Shown here one piece after another: positions 1-7,126 of a stretch of DNA of 16,471 nucleotides (the first letter of the stretch is position 1; each line of letters begins with the position of its first letter). The stretch comes from Thermoprotei archaeon (lineage in GTDB: Archaea; Thermoproteota; Thermoprotei; Thermofilales; Thermofilaceae): NCBI GenBank assembly GCA_003649495.1, contig QMRZ01000022.1, positions 1-16,471 of the forward strand, read 5' to 3'. The translations under genes and the position numbers were made by a program. The notes below the pieces were generated by a model. It was not told the origin of the DNA and ran no database searches. It was given only the letters and a program-made list of their open reading frames with translations.

Positions 1-82
1 AGCCGCGATCGCGGCTACCCAACTCCTCTTAAGCCTCAGGGCGATCACCGCTATTCAGGCACGGCTACTCAACTCCGTGCCT
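1..82. repeat. Palindrome, short imperfect repeat and hairpin at the isomerase 3' end
   Basis: Positions 1-16 are a perfect 16-bp palindrome (AGCCGCGATCGCGGCT). A 15-bp motif at 12-26 recurs at 62-76 with one mismatch, 50 bp apart. Positions 57-64 and 75-82 form an 8-bp inverted repeat with a 10-nt loop, spanning the stop codon of the minus-strand isomerase gene. The hairpin has no T-run after it on the minus strand, so it is not a classical terminator. The duplication of the sequence around the stop codon may be a small local duplication. The function is unknown. Confidence 0.45.
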
Positions 83-883
83 CCTGAAAAACTCTAGAGC
101 CTCCCTCGCCTTATCGATGGGAGGCAGCGGTCTGAAGTCCTCCAGCGAGAAGCAGCCCCTATAGCCCCAGCTCCTCAAAACTTCTATTACTCTGCCCCAG
201 TCCACGATACCCCTGTCTAGGGGCGAGGGGCGCACCGCACCCAGCTCGCTGGGATCCCACTCGTAGTTCTTGACGTGGACGTGCTTCACGTACTCCCTCA
301 CCACATCTATTTGTAGCGGCAGGGGTAGCCAGCCCTCCCGGACTGAGTTGCCGGGATCGAATATCACTCCCACTGCCTCAGGCTCGAAGCCCCTGAGGAG
401 GTCTTTGAGCATGCAGGTGGAGTGAGCCATGTCACCTCCCCCATGCTGCTCCACCACGGGCACCGCCTCAATGCCCTCGCCCCTGAGGGCGTTGAGTAGC
501 TGGGATAGCTGCCTCCTGAATAACTCTCTCACACCCTCATAGCCCAGCTCCGGGTTGTAGCCAGCCACCTTGATCCTGAAGAGAGGCGCCTCTATGCGGT
601 CAGCTATACGGGCTACAGCCACAGCTTTCCGCACCTCTACATCTCCCCTCTCGCCAGGGTACCCGAGCTTAGCGTACGATGCTAGGCAGCAGATCCCCAG
701 CCCATAATCTTCAGCCATCTTCTTAATCTCCCCAGCCTGGCTTGGCTTAAGCCAGGGAGATAAGTGCACACCATCCTCATGAACCCTCAGCTCGACTGCC
801 CTGTAGCCTATGGAGCTCACCGACGACATAAAGTCCCTCAACTCATACTCCCTGAATATGAGGGAGTAGACGGCTGCCCTCAC
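65..883 (-). CDS. Sugar phosphate isomerase/epimerase-like TIM-barrel protein
   Basis: About 272 residues with the look of the xylose isomerase-like TIM-barrel family (AP endonuclease family 2 fold). These enzymes isomerise or epimerise sugars, inositols or hydroxy-acids using a divalent metal. Counting from the GTG at 883, likely metal or catalytic residues are E145 and H147 (VVEQHGGG), D176 (FDPGN), the HVHVKN strand near 201-206 and E248 (SLEDF). The frame stays open to an ATG at 949, but the extra 22 residues lack family character, and a TATA-like TTTAAA at 932-937 would start transcription near 908. GTG 883 is therefore preferred. The substrate cannot be told from sequence. It diverges from the radical SAM gene, so the two may share regulation. 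Confidence 0.75.
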   Translation of the reverse strand: MRAAVYSLIFREYELRDFMSSVSSIGYRAVELRVHEDGVHLSPWLKPSQAGEIKKMAEDYGLGICCLASYAKLGYPGERGDVEVRKAVAVARIADRIEAPLFRIKVAGYNPELGYEGVRELFRRQLSQLLNALRGEGIEAVPVVEQHGGGDMAHSTCMLKDLLRGFEPEAVGVIFDPGNSVREGWLPLPLQIDVVREYVKHVHVKNYEWDPSELGAVRPSPLDRGIVDWGRVIEVLRSWGYRGCFSLEDFRPLPPIDKAREALEFFRRHGVE

Positions 884-929
884 ACCTGGAGAGACGCAAG
901 GCCTCTTAAATGACTGCCTCAGCCGATAC

Positions 930-940
930 GCTTTAAACGG
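930..940. promoter_or_regulatory. Shared palindromic TATA box for divergent genes
   Basis: The sequence GCTTTAAACG contains the self-complementary TTTAAA at 932-937. On the plus strand it lies about 28 nt before the radical SAM ATG at 963, the normal spacing for a leaderless archaeal transcript. On the minus strand it would place a start near 908, about 25 nt before the GTG at 883. One TATA element may thus serve both directions, although each would still need its own BRE. Confidence 0.55.
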
Positions 941-962
941 CTGACCCACCCTCTAGGCAGCA

Positions 963-1955
963 ATGATAGAGAGCCTGATATGGGTGTTCACAGCCAAGTG
1001 CAACCTCGAGTGTAAGCACTGCTATGTGCGTACCAGGTTCTCCAGAGTCCCTGAGCTTGGACTGGATGAGAAGCTGAGGCTCATAGAGGAGGCCAGTGAG
1101 CTAGGTGTCGAGTACATCGGCTTTAGTGGGGGAGAGCCGCTTATACACCCTCACTTCCCAGCAATGATAAAGCGCTGCGGGGAGCTGGGCGTATCGGCGG
1201 GGACTGTCACTAACGGCACCGCGGTTACTGAGGCGATCGCCAGGCTCCTAGCCAGGCACGAGGTGTGGGTTACTGTCAGCGTGGATGGTGGGGGGCGGAG
1301 GGCTCACGAGGCGCTAAGAGGGCTTGGGACCTGGGAGAGGGTGATGAGAGGAATAGCGCTGCTTAGAGAAGCTGGCGTGGAGTTCTCAACTATTATGGCT
1401 GTCAGCTCGTTAAACTATAGAGAAGCTGGCAAGTATGTTGAGCTAGCATCCAAGCTGGGAGCAGAGGCTGCGTGCCTCATACCGGTCATGAAAGTCGGCG
1501 CGGCGTCTAGCGCTGGGCTGGCGGTTAGCTGGCGTGAGTACGCACAGGCCGTGGAGCTAGCAGTGGAGAAGGCCGAGGAGCTGGGGCTCAGGCTGTCGCT
1601 GTGGTGCACTCCTTTCGCTCCAGCGCTCACACGCTCACCGTACGTCAGCTACTGGTCATGCAGACAGGCAGAAGTCATGGATCTCGACCCGGGCGGCAGG
1701 GTGCTGCTCTGTGATGTACTGGACTTCGTGTTAACAAGCGTTAAGGGGAGATGCCTGCGGGAGGTGGTGGCGGAGTATGAGGCTCACCCGCTAGTGAGAA
1801 CCGTCACGAACCCCACTCCACTCCCCCAGCCCTGTAAGAGCTGCCCCTTCTCGGAGTCATGTAGAGGAGGATGCTTCGCTAGAGCGTTCATAGAGAGAGG
1901 GACGCTTAACGGCCCTGATCCGCTCTGCCCTCTCGCTGCTAGAGAATTCTCCTGA
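963..1955 (+). CDS. Radical SAM protein with SPASM-like C-terminal cysteine domain
   Basis: 330 residues. The N-terminal CxxxCxxC motif (C13, C17, C20, in KCNLECKHC) binds the [4Fe-4S] cluster that cleaves S-adenosylmethionine, and the following FSGGEP segment is the usual SAM-contacting GGEP motif. The C-terminal third is cysteine-rich (WSC, LLC, PCKSCPFSESCRGGC, PLCP), typical of SPASM/Twitch auxiliary-cluster domains. Relatives modify peptides or mature cofactors, including heme (AhbC/D type) and tungsten-enzyme maturases. The 3' end overlaps by 17 bp a convergent molybdopterin-cofactor operon, so a Mo/W-enzyme maturation role is a reasonable guess but no more. It is not MoaA, because the MoaA C-terminal pattern is absent. 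I see no precursor peptide gene next to it. Confidence 0.85.
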   Translation: MIESLIWVFTAKCNLECKHCYVRTRFSRVPELGLDEKLRLIEEASELGVEYIGFSGGEPLIHPHFPAMIKRCGELGVSAGTVTNGTAVTEAIARLLARHEVWVTVSVDGGGRRAHEALRGLGTWERVMRGIALLREAGVEFSTIMAVSSLNYREAGKYVELASKLGAEAACLIPVMKVGAASSAGLAVSWREYAQAVELAVEKAEELGLRLSLWCTPFAPALTRSPYVSYWSCRQAEVMDLDPGGRVLLCDVLDFVLTSVKGRCLREVVAEYEAHPLVRTVTNPTPLPQPCKSCPFSESCRGGCFARAFIERGTLNGPDPLCPLAAREFS

Positions 1956-2775
1956 GTAGCTTCTCAACTGGCTCTCTGTAGGCCTCCTCGAAGCTCTCAG
2001 CTACAGGCCTCACCCACACCGTGTGAAGAGGCTTCAAGTACTTGCTCACCTCCCCCACTGTCAGCTTCGTTAACATGCCGAGTGATGTAAGCACGCTGAC
2101 CGCCTCCTTATACTCACTCCCCTCGAAGAGATCTATGCGGCCTGGGGCGACGGCTAACACGTAGTCCGCCTCTAGGGATCTTGGCGTGGGCGCTGCCGCG
2201 TTATTGAAGGACTCCACTACTAAGTCCTCACACTCCCGCTCCAGGAGCTCTAGACATTCATCGGCGCGTGCACCCGCCTCCCGCTCGAGTATCTCCCTCG
2301 CCTCGGAGAGACTGAGCTTACGGGGGGCTGGGCGTAGACTACGCGCAACCTCCATCAACTCGTGAGCAAGCAGCAATGGCGCCCTCTTAATGACGTCCTC
2401 GCACAGGAAGTGAGCCACCTTGAGCCCCTCAGCGCAACTAGTCACCCTCATCAAGGCTATGTTCAGGGGCTCCTCGACCAGCCCCCCTGCCTTAGCGGGG
2501 TCCATCGGTGCTATCAAGACGTCCACCGGGTTTAGTAGCTGCACTCTATCGAGCGTGCCCACCTCCTCCGCCAGCCTGTACGCGTCCTCCCCCACTAAAA
2601 GCCCCAGTCTCCTACTGTTAATCACTGTCTGGTATTGGTGCCAAGCCGAGTGGCCTGCGACAGGTTTAGCCGCTAACACTAGCCGCCGCCTTGCCTTCAA
2701 GGCCCTTACCAGGCTGAGAGCCAGACTCGTCTTCCCCGAATCTACCTCCAAGTACCCGACTACGAGGAGCCTCAT
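1939..2775 (-). CDS. Predicted archaeal P-loop ATPase/GTPase
   Basis: 278 residues. The N-terminus has a hydrophobic strand and a Walker-A-like loop (GYLEVDSGKTSLAL, K15). It resembles a poorly characterised archaeal P-loop NTPase group in general layout and is not clearly MobB, although MobB is also a small P-loop protein of molybdenum cofactor metabolism. A later segment, YVLAVAPGRIDLF near 205-217, could be the NKxD-like or switch region, but no clean NKxD is visible. It is the last gene of the cofactor operon, 2 bp after the moeB-like stop, and starts with ATG. Co-transcription suggests a part in pterin cofactor synthesis, nucleotide attachment or insertion, which is inference only. Its 3' end overlaps the radical SAM gene by 17 bp. 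Confidence 0.7.
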   Translation of the reverse strand: MRLLVVGYLEVDSGKTSLALSLVRALKARRRLVLAAKPVAGHSAWHQYQTVINSRRLGLLVGEDAYRLAEEVGTLDRVQLLNPVDVLIAPMDPAKAGGLVEEPLNIALMRVTSCAEGLKVAHFLCEDVIKRAPLLLAHELMEVARSLRPAPRKLSLSEAREILEREAGARADECLELLERECEDLVVESFNNAAAPTPRSLEADYVLAVAPGRIDLFEGSEYKEAVSVLTSLGMLTKLTVGEVSKYLKPLHTVWVRPVAESFEEAYREPVEKLLRRIL

Positions 2776-2777
2776 GA

Positions 2778-3503
2778 CTACGCCCCGCAGGAGGGGCAGT
2801 CAGGCATCCTCCTCACCTTTACCTCGGAAAACTCCATCCGGTAGCCGTCGTACAGGATGAGCCTGCCGACAGCTGGCTCGCCAACTCCCGCCAGGATCTT
2901 GACCGCCTCAGTCACTTGCATCATCGCCATCAAGCATGGCGTGGCCCCCAGCACTTGAAGGCGCGCGCGGCTGGGCGGGGGCCTGCTCACTAGGCACTGC
3001 AGACAGGGTCCCTCGCCGGGTATCACGACCATCATCTGACCACGGAACCCCTCTACAGCTGCATGGATGAAGGGCTTCCGTAGCTTCACGCACGCATCAT
3101 TCACCAGCAGCCGGGCTTCCCAGTTGTCTAGCCCATCTATGACTAGGTCAGCCTTTGACACGATCTCCTCAACATTATCAGGCGTCACCCTGGTGGCCAA
3201 CGCGTGAATCTTGACACCCGGGTTGAACTCGGTAAGCTTATGCGCCGCTACCTCCACCTTAAGCCTGCCCAGGTCCCTGATCCAGTATAACACCTGCCTA
3301 TTCAAGTTGCTCAACTCCACCCTCTCAGGGTCTACCAGCAGTATCTCGCCCACTCCAGCCGCTGCCAAATAGAGAGACGCGGCACACCCGAGGCCGCCCA
3401 CCCCCACCACCATTACCCTAGCATGCCTTAACCTCTCCTGCCCCTCAATCCCTAAGAGCTTGAGCTGTCTATCGTACCGCTGGAGCCACTCCCGCACGCT
3501 CAA
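2778..3503 (-). CDS. moeB: MoeB/ThiF/HesA-family E1-like adenylyltransferase
   Basis: About 241 residues, the full length of the short ThiF/MoeB class without a rhodanese domain. It should adenylate the C-terminal glycine of a ubiquitin-like sulfur carrier, here most likely the MoaD domain encoded just upstream, before thiocarboxylate formation. Visible motifs are the nucleotide loop GVGGLG (34-39), D58 closing strand 2, the NLNRQVLY segment at 66-73, K82, DGLDNWEARLLVND (123-136) and two zinc pairs, C167/C170 and C236/C239. The first codon is TTG at 3503, overlapping the upstream stop as TTGA. A GGTGGTGACC stretch just before it matches the Shine-Dalgarno sequence well. GTG two codons later is an alternative. 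A ThiS- or SAMP-activating role cannot be excluded. Confidence 0.88.
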   Translation of the reverse strand: MSVREWLQRYDRQLKLLGIEGQERLRHARVMVVGVGGLGCAASLYLAAAGVGEILLVDPERVELSNLNRQVLYWIRDLGRLKVEVAAHKLTEFNPGVKIHALATRVTPDNVEEIVSKADLVIDGLDNWEARLLVNDACVKLRKPFIHAAVEGFRGQMMVVIPGEGPCLQCLVSRPPPSRARLQVLGATPCLMAMMQVTEAVKILAGVGEPAVGRLILYDGYRMEFSEVKVRRMPDCPSCGA

Positions 3504-4240
3504 TGGTCACCACCGCCAAGGGCCTCAGCAGCTTCCCTCGGACTAGCGCCTCTCCTGACCCTCCTCTCTCCAACTACCCAGTACTCGCCGTCATCCCTAA
3601 CCTCCAGCTTGAATATCGGCGGCTCAGTCTTCACTCTCTCAACAGCCTCTATTAAACCCTTAAACGCCTCATCTCGGCTCCTCGCAGCAACCACGACAGC
3701 GAGCACTGGCTCTCCCGGCCTCTTAGCGCCCTTGCAGTGCCTTATCATCACCACACTTAGCCCGTATCGTCTTCCAACTTCCTCAGCGATCTTCTGGAGG
3801 TGAGTCTCAGCGTAGGGCTCGTATACCTCATACCTCAGCTCTAGGACCCTGGCACCCTCTACAATACCCTTCACAACTCCGAGGAAAACTGCAACGGCTC
3901 CTGTTTCCGGTCCCGCGCTCCTAACAGCCTCCCCCACTACACGCGCTATGTCCACCTCCTCAGCAAGCTCACCCCTGTAGAGGGATCCCCCCGAGACTGG
4001 AGGGAGGAGGGCAACCTCCTCTCCTCCCCTTAGGACAGCATCACGATTGACAGCCTTGCCGTCAACAAGCACTATCAGGTGTCCCTCATACTTCATGAAC
4101 TCGCCGAGCTCAGGATACCTCCTGCCCAGGTAGTTCAAGAACTCACCAACTGTCATGTTCCCACTCACTTCAACTTCCTCGCCGCTCCTACCCGTCATAT
4201 CCCTTATTATGGAGAAATACCTCAGCCTTACTCTAGGCAT
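3500..4240 (-). CDS. moaD-moaE: MoaD-MoaE fusion, molybdopterin synthase in one chain
   Basis: 246 residues. Residues 1-85 form a MoaD-type ubiquitin-like domain ending in the hallmark PPVSGG (G84-G85). Residues about 90-235 form MoaE, with RHCKGAKRPGEP at 167-178 and the two catalytic lysines K204 and K211 (RVKTEPPIFK), equivalent to E. coli MoaE Lys119 and Lys126. Molybdopterin synthase inserts two sulfurs into precursor Z using a thiocarboxylate on MoaD's final glycine. Here that glycine is followed directly by SLYRG and MoaE, so the chain must be cut after G85 or work differently. Similar MoaX fusions are known in some bacteria. It starts the operon with an ATG about 27 nt downstream of a TATA box, so the transcript is probably leaderless. 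Confidence 0.92.
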   Translation of the reverse strand: MPRVRLRYFSIIRDMTGRSGEEVEVSGNMTVGEFLNYLGRRYPELGEFMKYEGHLIVLVDGKAVNRDAVLRGGEEVALLPPVSGGSLYRGELAEEVDIARVVGEAVRSAGPETGAVAVFLGVVKGIVEGARVLELRYEVYEPYAETHLQKIAEEVGRRYGLSVVMIRHCKGAKRPGEPVLAVVVAARSRDEAFKGLIEAVERVKTEPPIFKLEVRDDGEYWVVGERRVRRGASPREAAEALGGGDH

Positions 4241-4262
4241 CAGTAGACCCTTAAGCAGCGAC

Positions 4263-4271
4263 CCTTAAAGT
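4263..4271 (-). promoter_or_regulatory. TATA box of the moaD-moaE operon
   Basis: On the minus strand this reads ACTTTAAGG, centred about 27 nt upstream of the fusion-gene ATG at 4240. The spacing is that of an archaeal promoter giving a leaderless or nearly leaderless transcript. Confidence 0.6.
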
Positions 4272-4302
4272 TCGCCTAGCTGAGGGCTAACTTAACGGGC
4301 TA

Positions 4303-4607
4303 CTAGCCTGGATCCTCGTCCCCAAACATCTCCACAACCTTCCTGATAGCGTACCTCAACGTTCAGTACACGCTGAGTCGTGAACGCACTGAAGGTACGT
4401 CTCCACCTCTGCGGTTTTGAGAGCCAAGCCCGTTAACTCACGACACATGATCACCTCCCACCTCTCCCTAAGGGCCCTTGTGTACCCATTGGTCTTCCTT
4501 CACATAACCCGCCGGCTCTCTCTGCTATTCTCCCTGCCATATTTAAGGCCGATCGCCATTACAGCACCTGAGATGGTGCCGCATGTGAAGCCATTCAGAG
4601 AGAATCC
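4303..4607 (-). pseudogene. C-terminal fragment of a C_GCAxxG_C_C family (putative redox protein) gene
   Basis: Read on the minus strand from 4607, one frame gives GFSLNGFTCG, then TISGAVMAIGLKYGR, then a TGA at 4502-4500. It continues as TRALRERWEVIMCRELTGLA and ETYLQCVHDSAC and stops at 4356. A shift of frame then gives RYAIRKVVEMFGDEDPG, ending at the TAG at 4305-4303. The TCGxxSGAxMAIGLKYGR block, the following CRELxG and the later cysteine match the C-terminal part of the C_GCAxxG_C_C family as I know it. The N-terminal CAxSVL part is missing here, and no start codon precedes the block. With one nonsense codon, one frameshift and no N-terminus it is a decayed gene. Its missing half appears to be at 13437-13601. 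The family function (redox, iron-sulfur or metal binding) is not established. Confidence 0.6.
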
Positions 4608-4678
4608 CTCAGAGCTCACTCGGGGGAGGGAAAGTGTGCTATGAGGAGTTTAGGGCTTATAGAGATAGGAGGCTAGGG

Positions 4679-4684
4679 AAAAAA
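4679..4684 (-). terminator. T-run terminator of the por operon
   Basis: The minus strand reads CACTTTTTTCCC about 20 nt after the porB stop codon. A run of six Ts without a required hairpin is a usual archaeal termination signal, and it fits the end of the four-gene operon. Confidence 0.55.
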
Positions 4685-4703
4685 GTGAATTAAGCGAGTA
4701 CGC

Positions 4704-5636
4704 TTACTCTGACGCGCTGGCTAGCCTGACCAGTCTCTCCCAGAACTCCTCCACGTCCCTTCTCAGCTGGTCTAACACCCACTTGTTCTCAGGCTGCAGT
4801 AGGTGCCTAAACCTGCCCTGAAGCTTAATGTAGTCCTCTATCGGCCTCGGCTTCTTCACCATCACGGTTATCCTATACCTGCCATCTTCGTACTCGTATA
4901 GCGGCCACATCCTGGTCATTACAGCCAGCCTAGCTACCTCTATTGTCCTCGACGGATCAAAGCGCCAGCCAGTGGGGCATGGGCAGAGATAGTGAAGCAC
5001 AGTCGGCCCCTCTACTGAGGCGGCCTTAACTATCTTGTTATACATGTCGACGGGGAACGCGGGGTTGAGAGTGGCTGCATACCTAACTCCGTGAGCTATA
5101 GCTATGCCTAGCAGGTCCTTCTTCCTCTCCATCTTGCCTGGTATAACTCTCCCGGCAGGGCTCGTAGTGGTGGCAGCGCCGCGAGGGGTGGCGCCGCTCC
5201 TCTGAATGCCTGTGTTCATGTAGGCCTCGTTGTCGTAGCATATGTAGATCATGTCGTGGCCTCTCTCCAGTGCGCCGCTCAGCGCCTGCAGGCCTATGTC
5301 GAAGGTGCCGCCGTCCCCACCGAAGACTATTATCTTAGGCCGCTTAATCCCTCTCTTCTTCTCCAGTATCCTGAATGCCGCCTCTATGCCAGAGGCCGTG
5401 GCCGCCGCGTTCTCAAACGCGTTATGGACCCACGGCACGCGCCAGCTGGTGTAGGGGAATATAGTCGTGGCCACCTCGAGGCAGCCCGTCGCAGTGACTA
5501 CCACCTTGGGGCCTGGGACCGCCTTTAGGACTATCCTCACGAGGGGCGGTATGCCACAGCCAGCACACAACCTGTGGCCAGGGGCGAACAGCTCTTCCCT
5601 TGGTATTTCCTTAATAGACTTCACCTGGCCCGCCAT
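4704..5636 (-). CDS. porB: Pyruvate:ferredoxin oxidoreductase, beta subunit (thiamine diphosphate-binding)
   Basis: 310 residues. This subunit carries thiamine diphosphate and one [4Fe-4S] cluster in the enzyme that converts pyruvate and CoA to acetyl-CoA, CO2 and reduced ferredoxin. The cluster ligands are seen as C24 and C27 (CAGC), C52 (TGCLE) and a C-terminal cysteine, C218 or C220 (LCPCPTGW). The ThDP/Mg motif runs from GGDGGTFDIG (106-115) to DNEAYMNTG (135-143). It starts with ATG only 1 bp after the porA stop, as the last gene of the operon. Substrate choice among related 2-oxoacids (pyruvate or 2-oxoisovalerate) cannot be fixed from sequence alone, but PorB is the best fit. Confidence 0.93.
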   Translation of the reverse strand: MAGQVKSIKEIPREELFAPGHRLCAGCGIPPLVRIVLKAVPGPKVVVTATGCLEVATTIFPYTSWRVPWVHNAFENAAATASGIEAAFRILEKKRGIKRPKIIVFGGDGGTFDIGLQALSGALERGHDMIYICYDNEAYMNTGIQRSGATPRGAATTTSPAGRVIPGKMERKKDLLGIAIAHGVRYAATLNPAFPVDMYNKIVKAASVEGPTVLHYLCPCPTGWRFDPSRTIEVARLAVMTRMWPLYEYEDGRYRITVMVKKPRPIEDYIKLQGRFRHLLQPENKWVLDQLRRDVEEFWERLVRLASASE

Positions 5637-5637
5637 C

Positions 5638-6846
5638 CTACCTCACCCCCAACCATAACTCCCTCTCCTTGACTACACCAGTCTTAGCCGCCTCAAAGGC
5701 GGCCCGGAATGCGGCTTCCACCTGGTCTGGAGTTAAGTCCCTGCCGCCCAGGCCGTATATGGCGTTTATCAGGAGGGGCCGCTCTCCCTCATTGTATAGG
5801 GCTGCTGCGATGTCCATAAATAGCTGAGCTCCTGGGCTACCGAAGCTATAGCTCCTGTCCATTATGATGGCTGCCTTGACGCCCCTTAGCCGCTCCACTA
5901 TCTCCTTCTCTGGGAATGGCCTGTACAGCGTTAAGCTTAGCACGCCGACCTTCTCCCCCCTCTCCCTCATCCTCCGTGCAACGTACCTAGCAGTGCCCGC
6001 TGACGAACCCAGTATCACCATTGCCACCTCGGCATCCTCCATCCCGTATTCCTTCACGGGTGCATACCTCCTGCCACTTATCCTCTCATACTCCTTGAAG
6101 ACCTCCAGTATGACTGGATAGCTATTCTTCATCGCCTCGGCCTGAGCTCTCTTGAACTCGTAGTAGTAATCGTAGAGGGCGAGTGGACCATAAGTCATCG
6201 GCCTCTCCACATCTATCGGGTTCACAGGCTCCTTCGGGGGCAGGAACTTCCTCACATCATCATCGCTTAGGACGTAGAGGCCCTCGAGTGAGTGGCTGAG
6301 GATGAAGCCGTCGAGGTTTATAATTGTGGGTAGCAGCACCCGCTTATCCTCTGCGATCTTGAAGGCCTGTATCGTTAGGTCATACGCCTCCTGCACGTTC
6401 TCGGCGAAGAACTGTATCCACCCCGTATCACGTGCAGCGTACGCATCGTCATGGCTGCAGTGGATGTTTATGGGCGCTGAGAGAGCTCTGTTGGCCAATG
6501 CCATCACTATGGTGGTTCTCATGGAGGAGGCTATCCAGAGTATTTCATACATCAGTGCTAGGCCCTGGCTAGCAGTTGCCGTGAACACCCTAGCGCCGGC
6601 GAGTGATGCGCCAACACACGTGGATAGGGCTGAATGCTCGCTCTCGACTGGTATGAATGCAGCATTTAGCTCGCCATTATTCACGTACTCGGCAAGCCTC
6701 TCGACTATTATCGTCTGAGGAGTTATCGGGTATGCAGCGATCACGTCCACGTCCGCCTGCTTAACTGCGTAGGCAACTGCCTCATCGCCAGTCATGCCAA
6801 CCCTGCGCTGCCCCTTAACACGGGTCACGGCTGCCACCCTACTCAC
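5638..6846 (-). CDS. porA: Pyruvate:ferredoxin oxidoreductase, alpha subunit
   Basis: 402 residues, usual length for archaeal PorA. It forms the pyrimidine-binding side of the ThDP site and part of the substrate and CoA pocket. Visible blocks are AAYPITPQT, VESEHSALS (with the activating glutamate), TATASQGLALM, and HDDAYAARDTGWIQ, which in PorA proteins lines the active site. The C-terminal third (MVILGSSAG, KVGVLSLTLYRPFP) is the CoA-contacting domain. The first codon is GTG at 6846, overlapping the porD stop by 8 bp, with GGAGGGG just upstream. A second GTG lies three codons in. Its place between porD and porB in one operon implies balanced synthesis of the complex. Confidence 0.93.
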   Translation of the reverse strand: MSRVAAVTRVKGQRRVGMTGDEAVAYAVKQADVDVIAAYPITPQTIIVERLAEYVNNGELNAAFIPVESEHSALSTCVGASLAGARVFTATASQGLALMYEILWIASSMRTTIVMALANRALSAPINIHCSHDDAYAARDTGWIQFFAENVQEAYDLTIQAFKIAEDKRVLLPTIINLDGFILSHSLEGLYVLSDDDVRKFLPPKEPVNPIDVERPMTYGPLALYDYYYEFKRAQAEAMKNSYPVILEVFKEYERISGRRYAPVKEYGMEDAEVAMVILGSSAGTARYVARRMRERGEKVGVLSLTLYRPFPEKEIVERLRGVKAAIIMDRSYSFGSPGAQLFMDIAAALYNEGERPLLINAIYGLGGRDLTPDQVEAAFRAAFEAAKTGVVKERELWLGVR

Positions 6847-7126
6847 CCCCCTCCGGGACCATCGTAATCGCCTTTACTGGACACTCGTTCGCGCATATCC
6901 CACAACCCTTGCAATAGTTGTAGTCTATCTCAACGCTGTCGTCCTCATGCCTTATTATCGCAGGCTCAGGGCAGTAGACCCAGCACAGGAGGCACTTAAT
7001 ACACTTAGACTTATCGAGAACAGGCCTTAAGGCCCTCCAGTCACCAGTCCTATAGCGCACCGAGTTGCCGGGCTCAGGCACTATGCATCCTATCTCCAGC
7101 TCCCTCCAGCTCATGAGCTTAGACAA
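6839..7126 (-). CDS. porD: Pyruvate:ferredoxin oxidoreductase, delta subunit (2[4Fe-4S] ferredoxin)
   Basis: 95 residues with two CxxCxxCxxxCP motifs: C42, C45, C48, C52 (CIKCLLCWVYCP) and C72, C75, C78, C82 (CKGCGICANECP). It relays electrons from the ThDP-proximal cluster of PorB to external ferredoxin. The N-terminal 40 residues are the usual PorD extension that contacts the other subunits. The start is TTG at 7126, overlapping the porG stop, and is decided by a very strong Shine-Dalgarno sequence (GGAGGTGA) six bases upstream. The first in-frame ATG, at 7114, is too far from that site. Confidence 0.93.
   Translation of the reverse strand: MSKLMSWRELEIGCIVPEPGNSVRYRTGDWRALRPVLDKSKCIKCLLCWVYCPEPAIIRHEDDSVEIDYNYCKGCGICANECPVKAITMVPEGGE

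Noticed and set aside
4446..4458. Perfect Shine-Dalgarno GGAGGTGATC directly before an ATG on the minus strand, suggesting a 30-residue ORF
   Set aside because: The stretch is in-frame coding sequence (WEVIM) of the broken C_GCAxxG_C_C gene, and the spacing to the ATG is too short.
4417..4644. 75-residue plus-strand ORF, including a 23-codon ORF at 4573-4644 about 30 nt after a good TATA-like box (ATATTTAAGG, 4539-4548)
   Set aside because: It is the antisense shadow of the C_GCAxxG_C_C remnant. The TATA-like box is explained as codons of LKYG on the minus strand.
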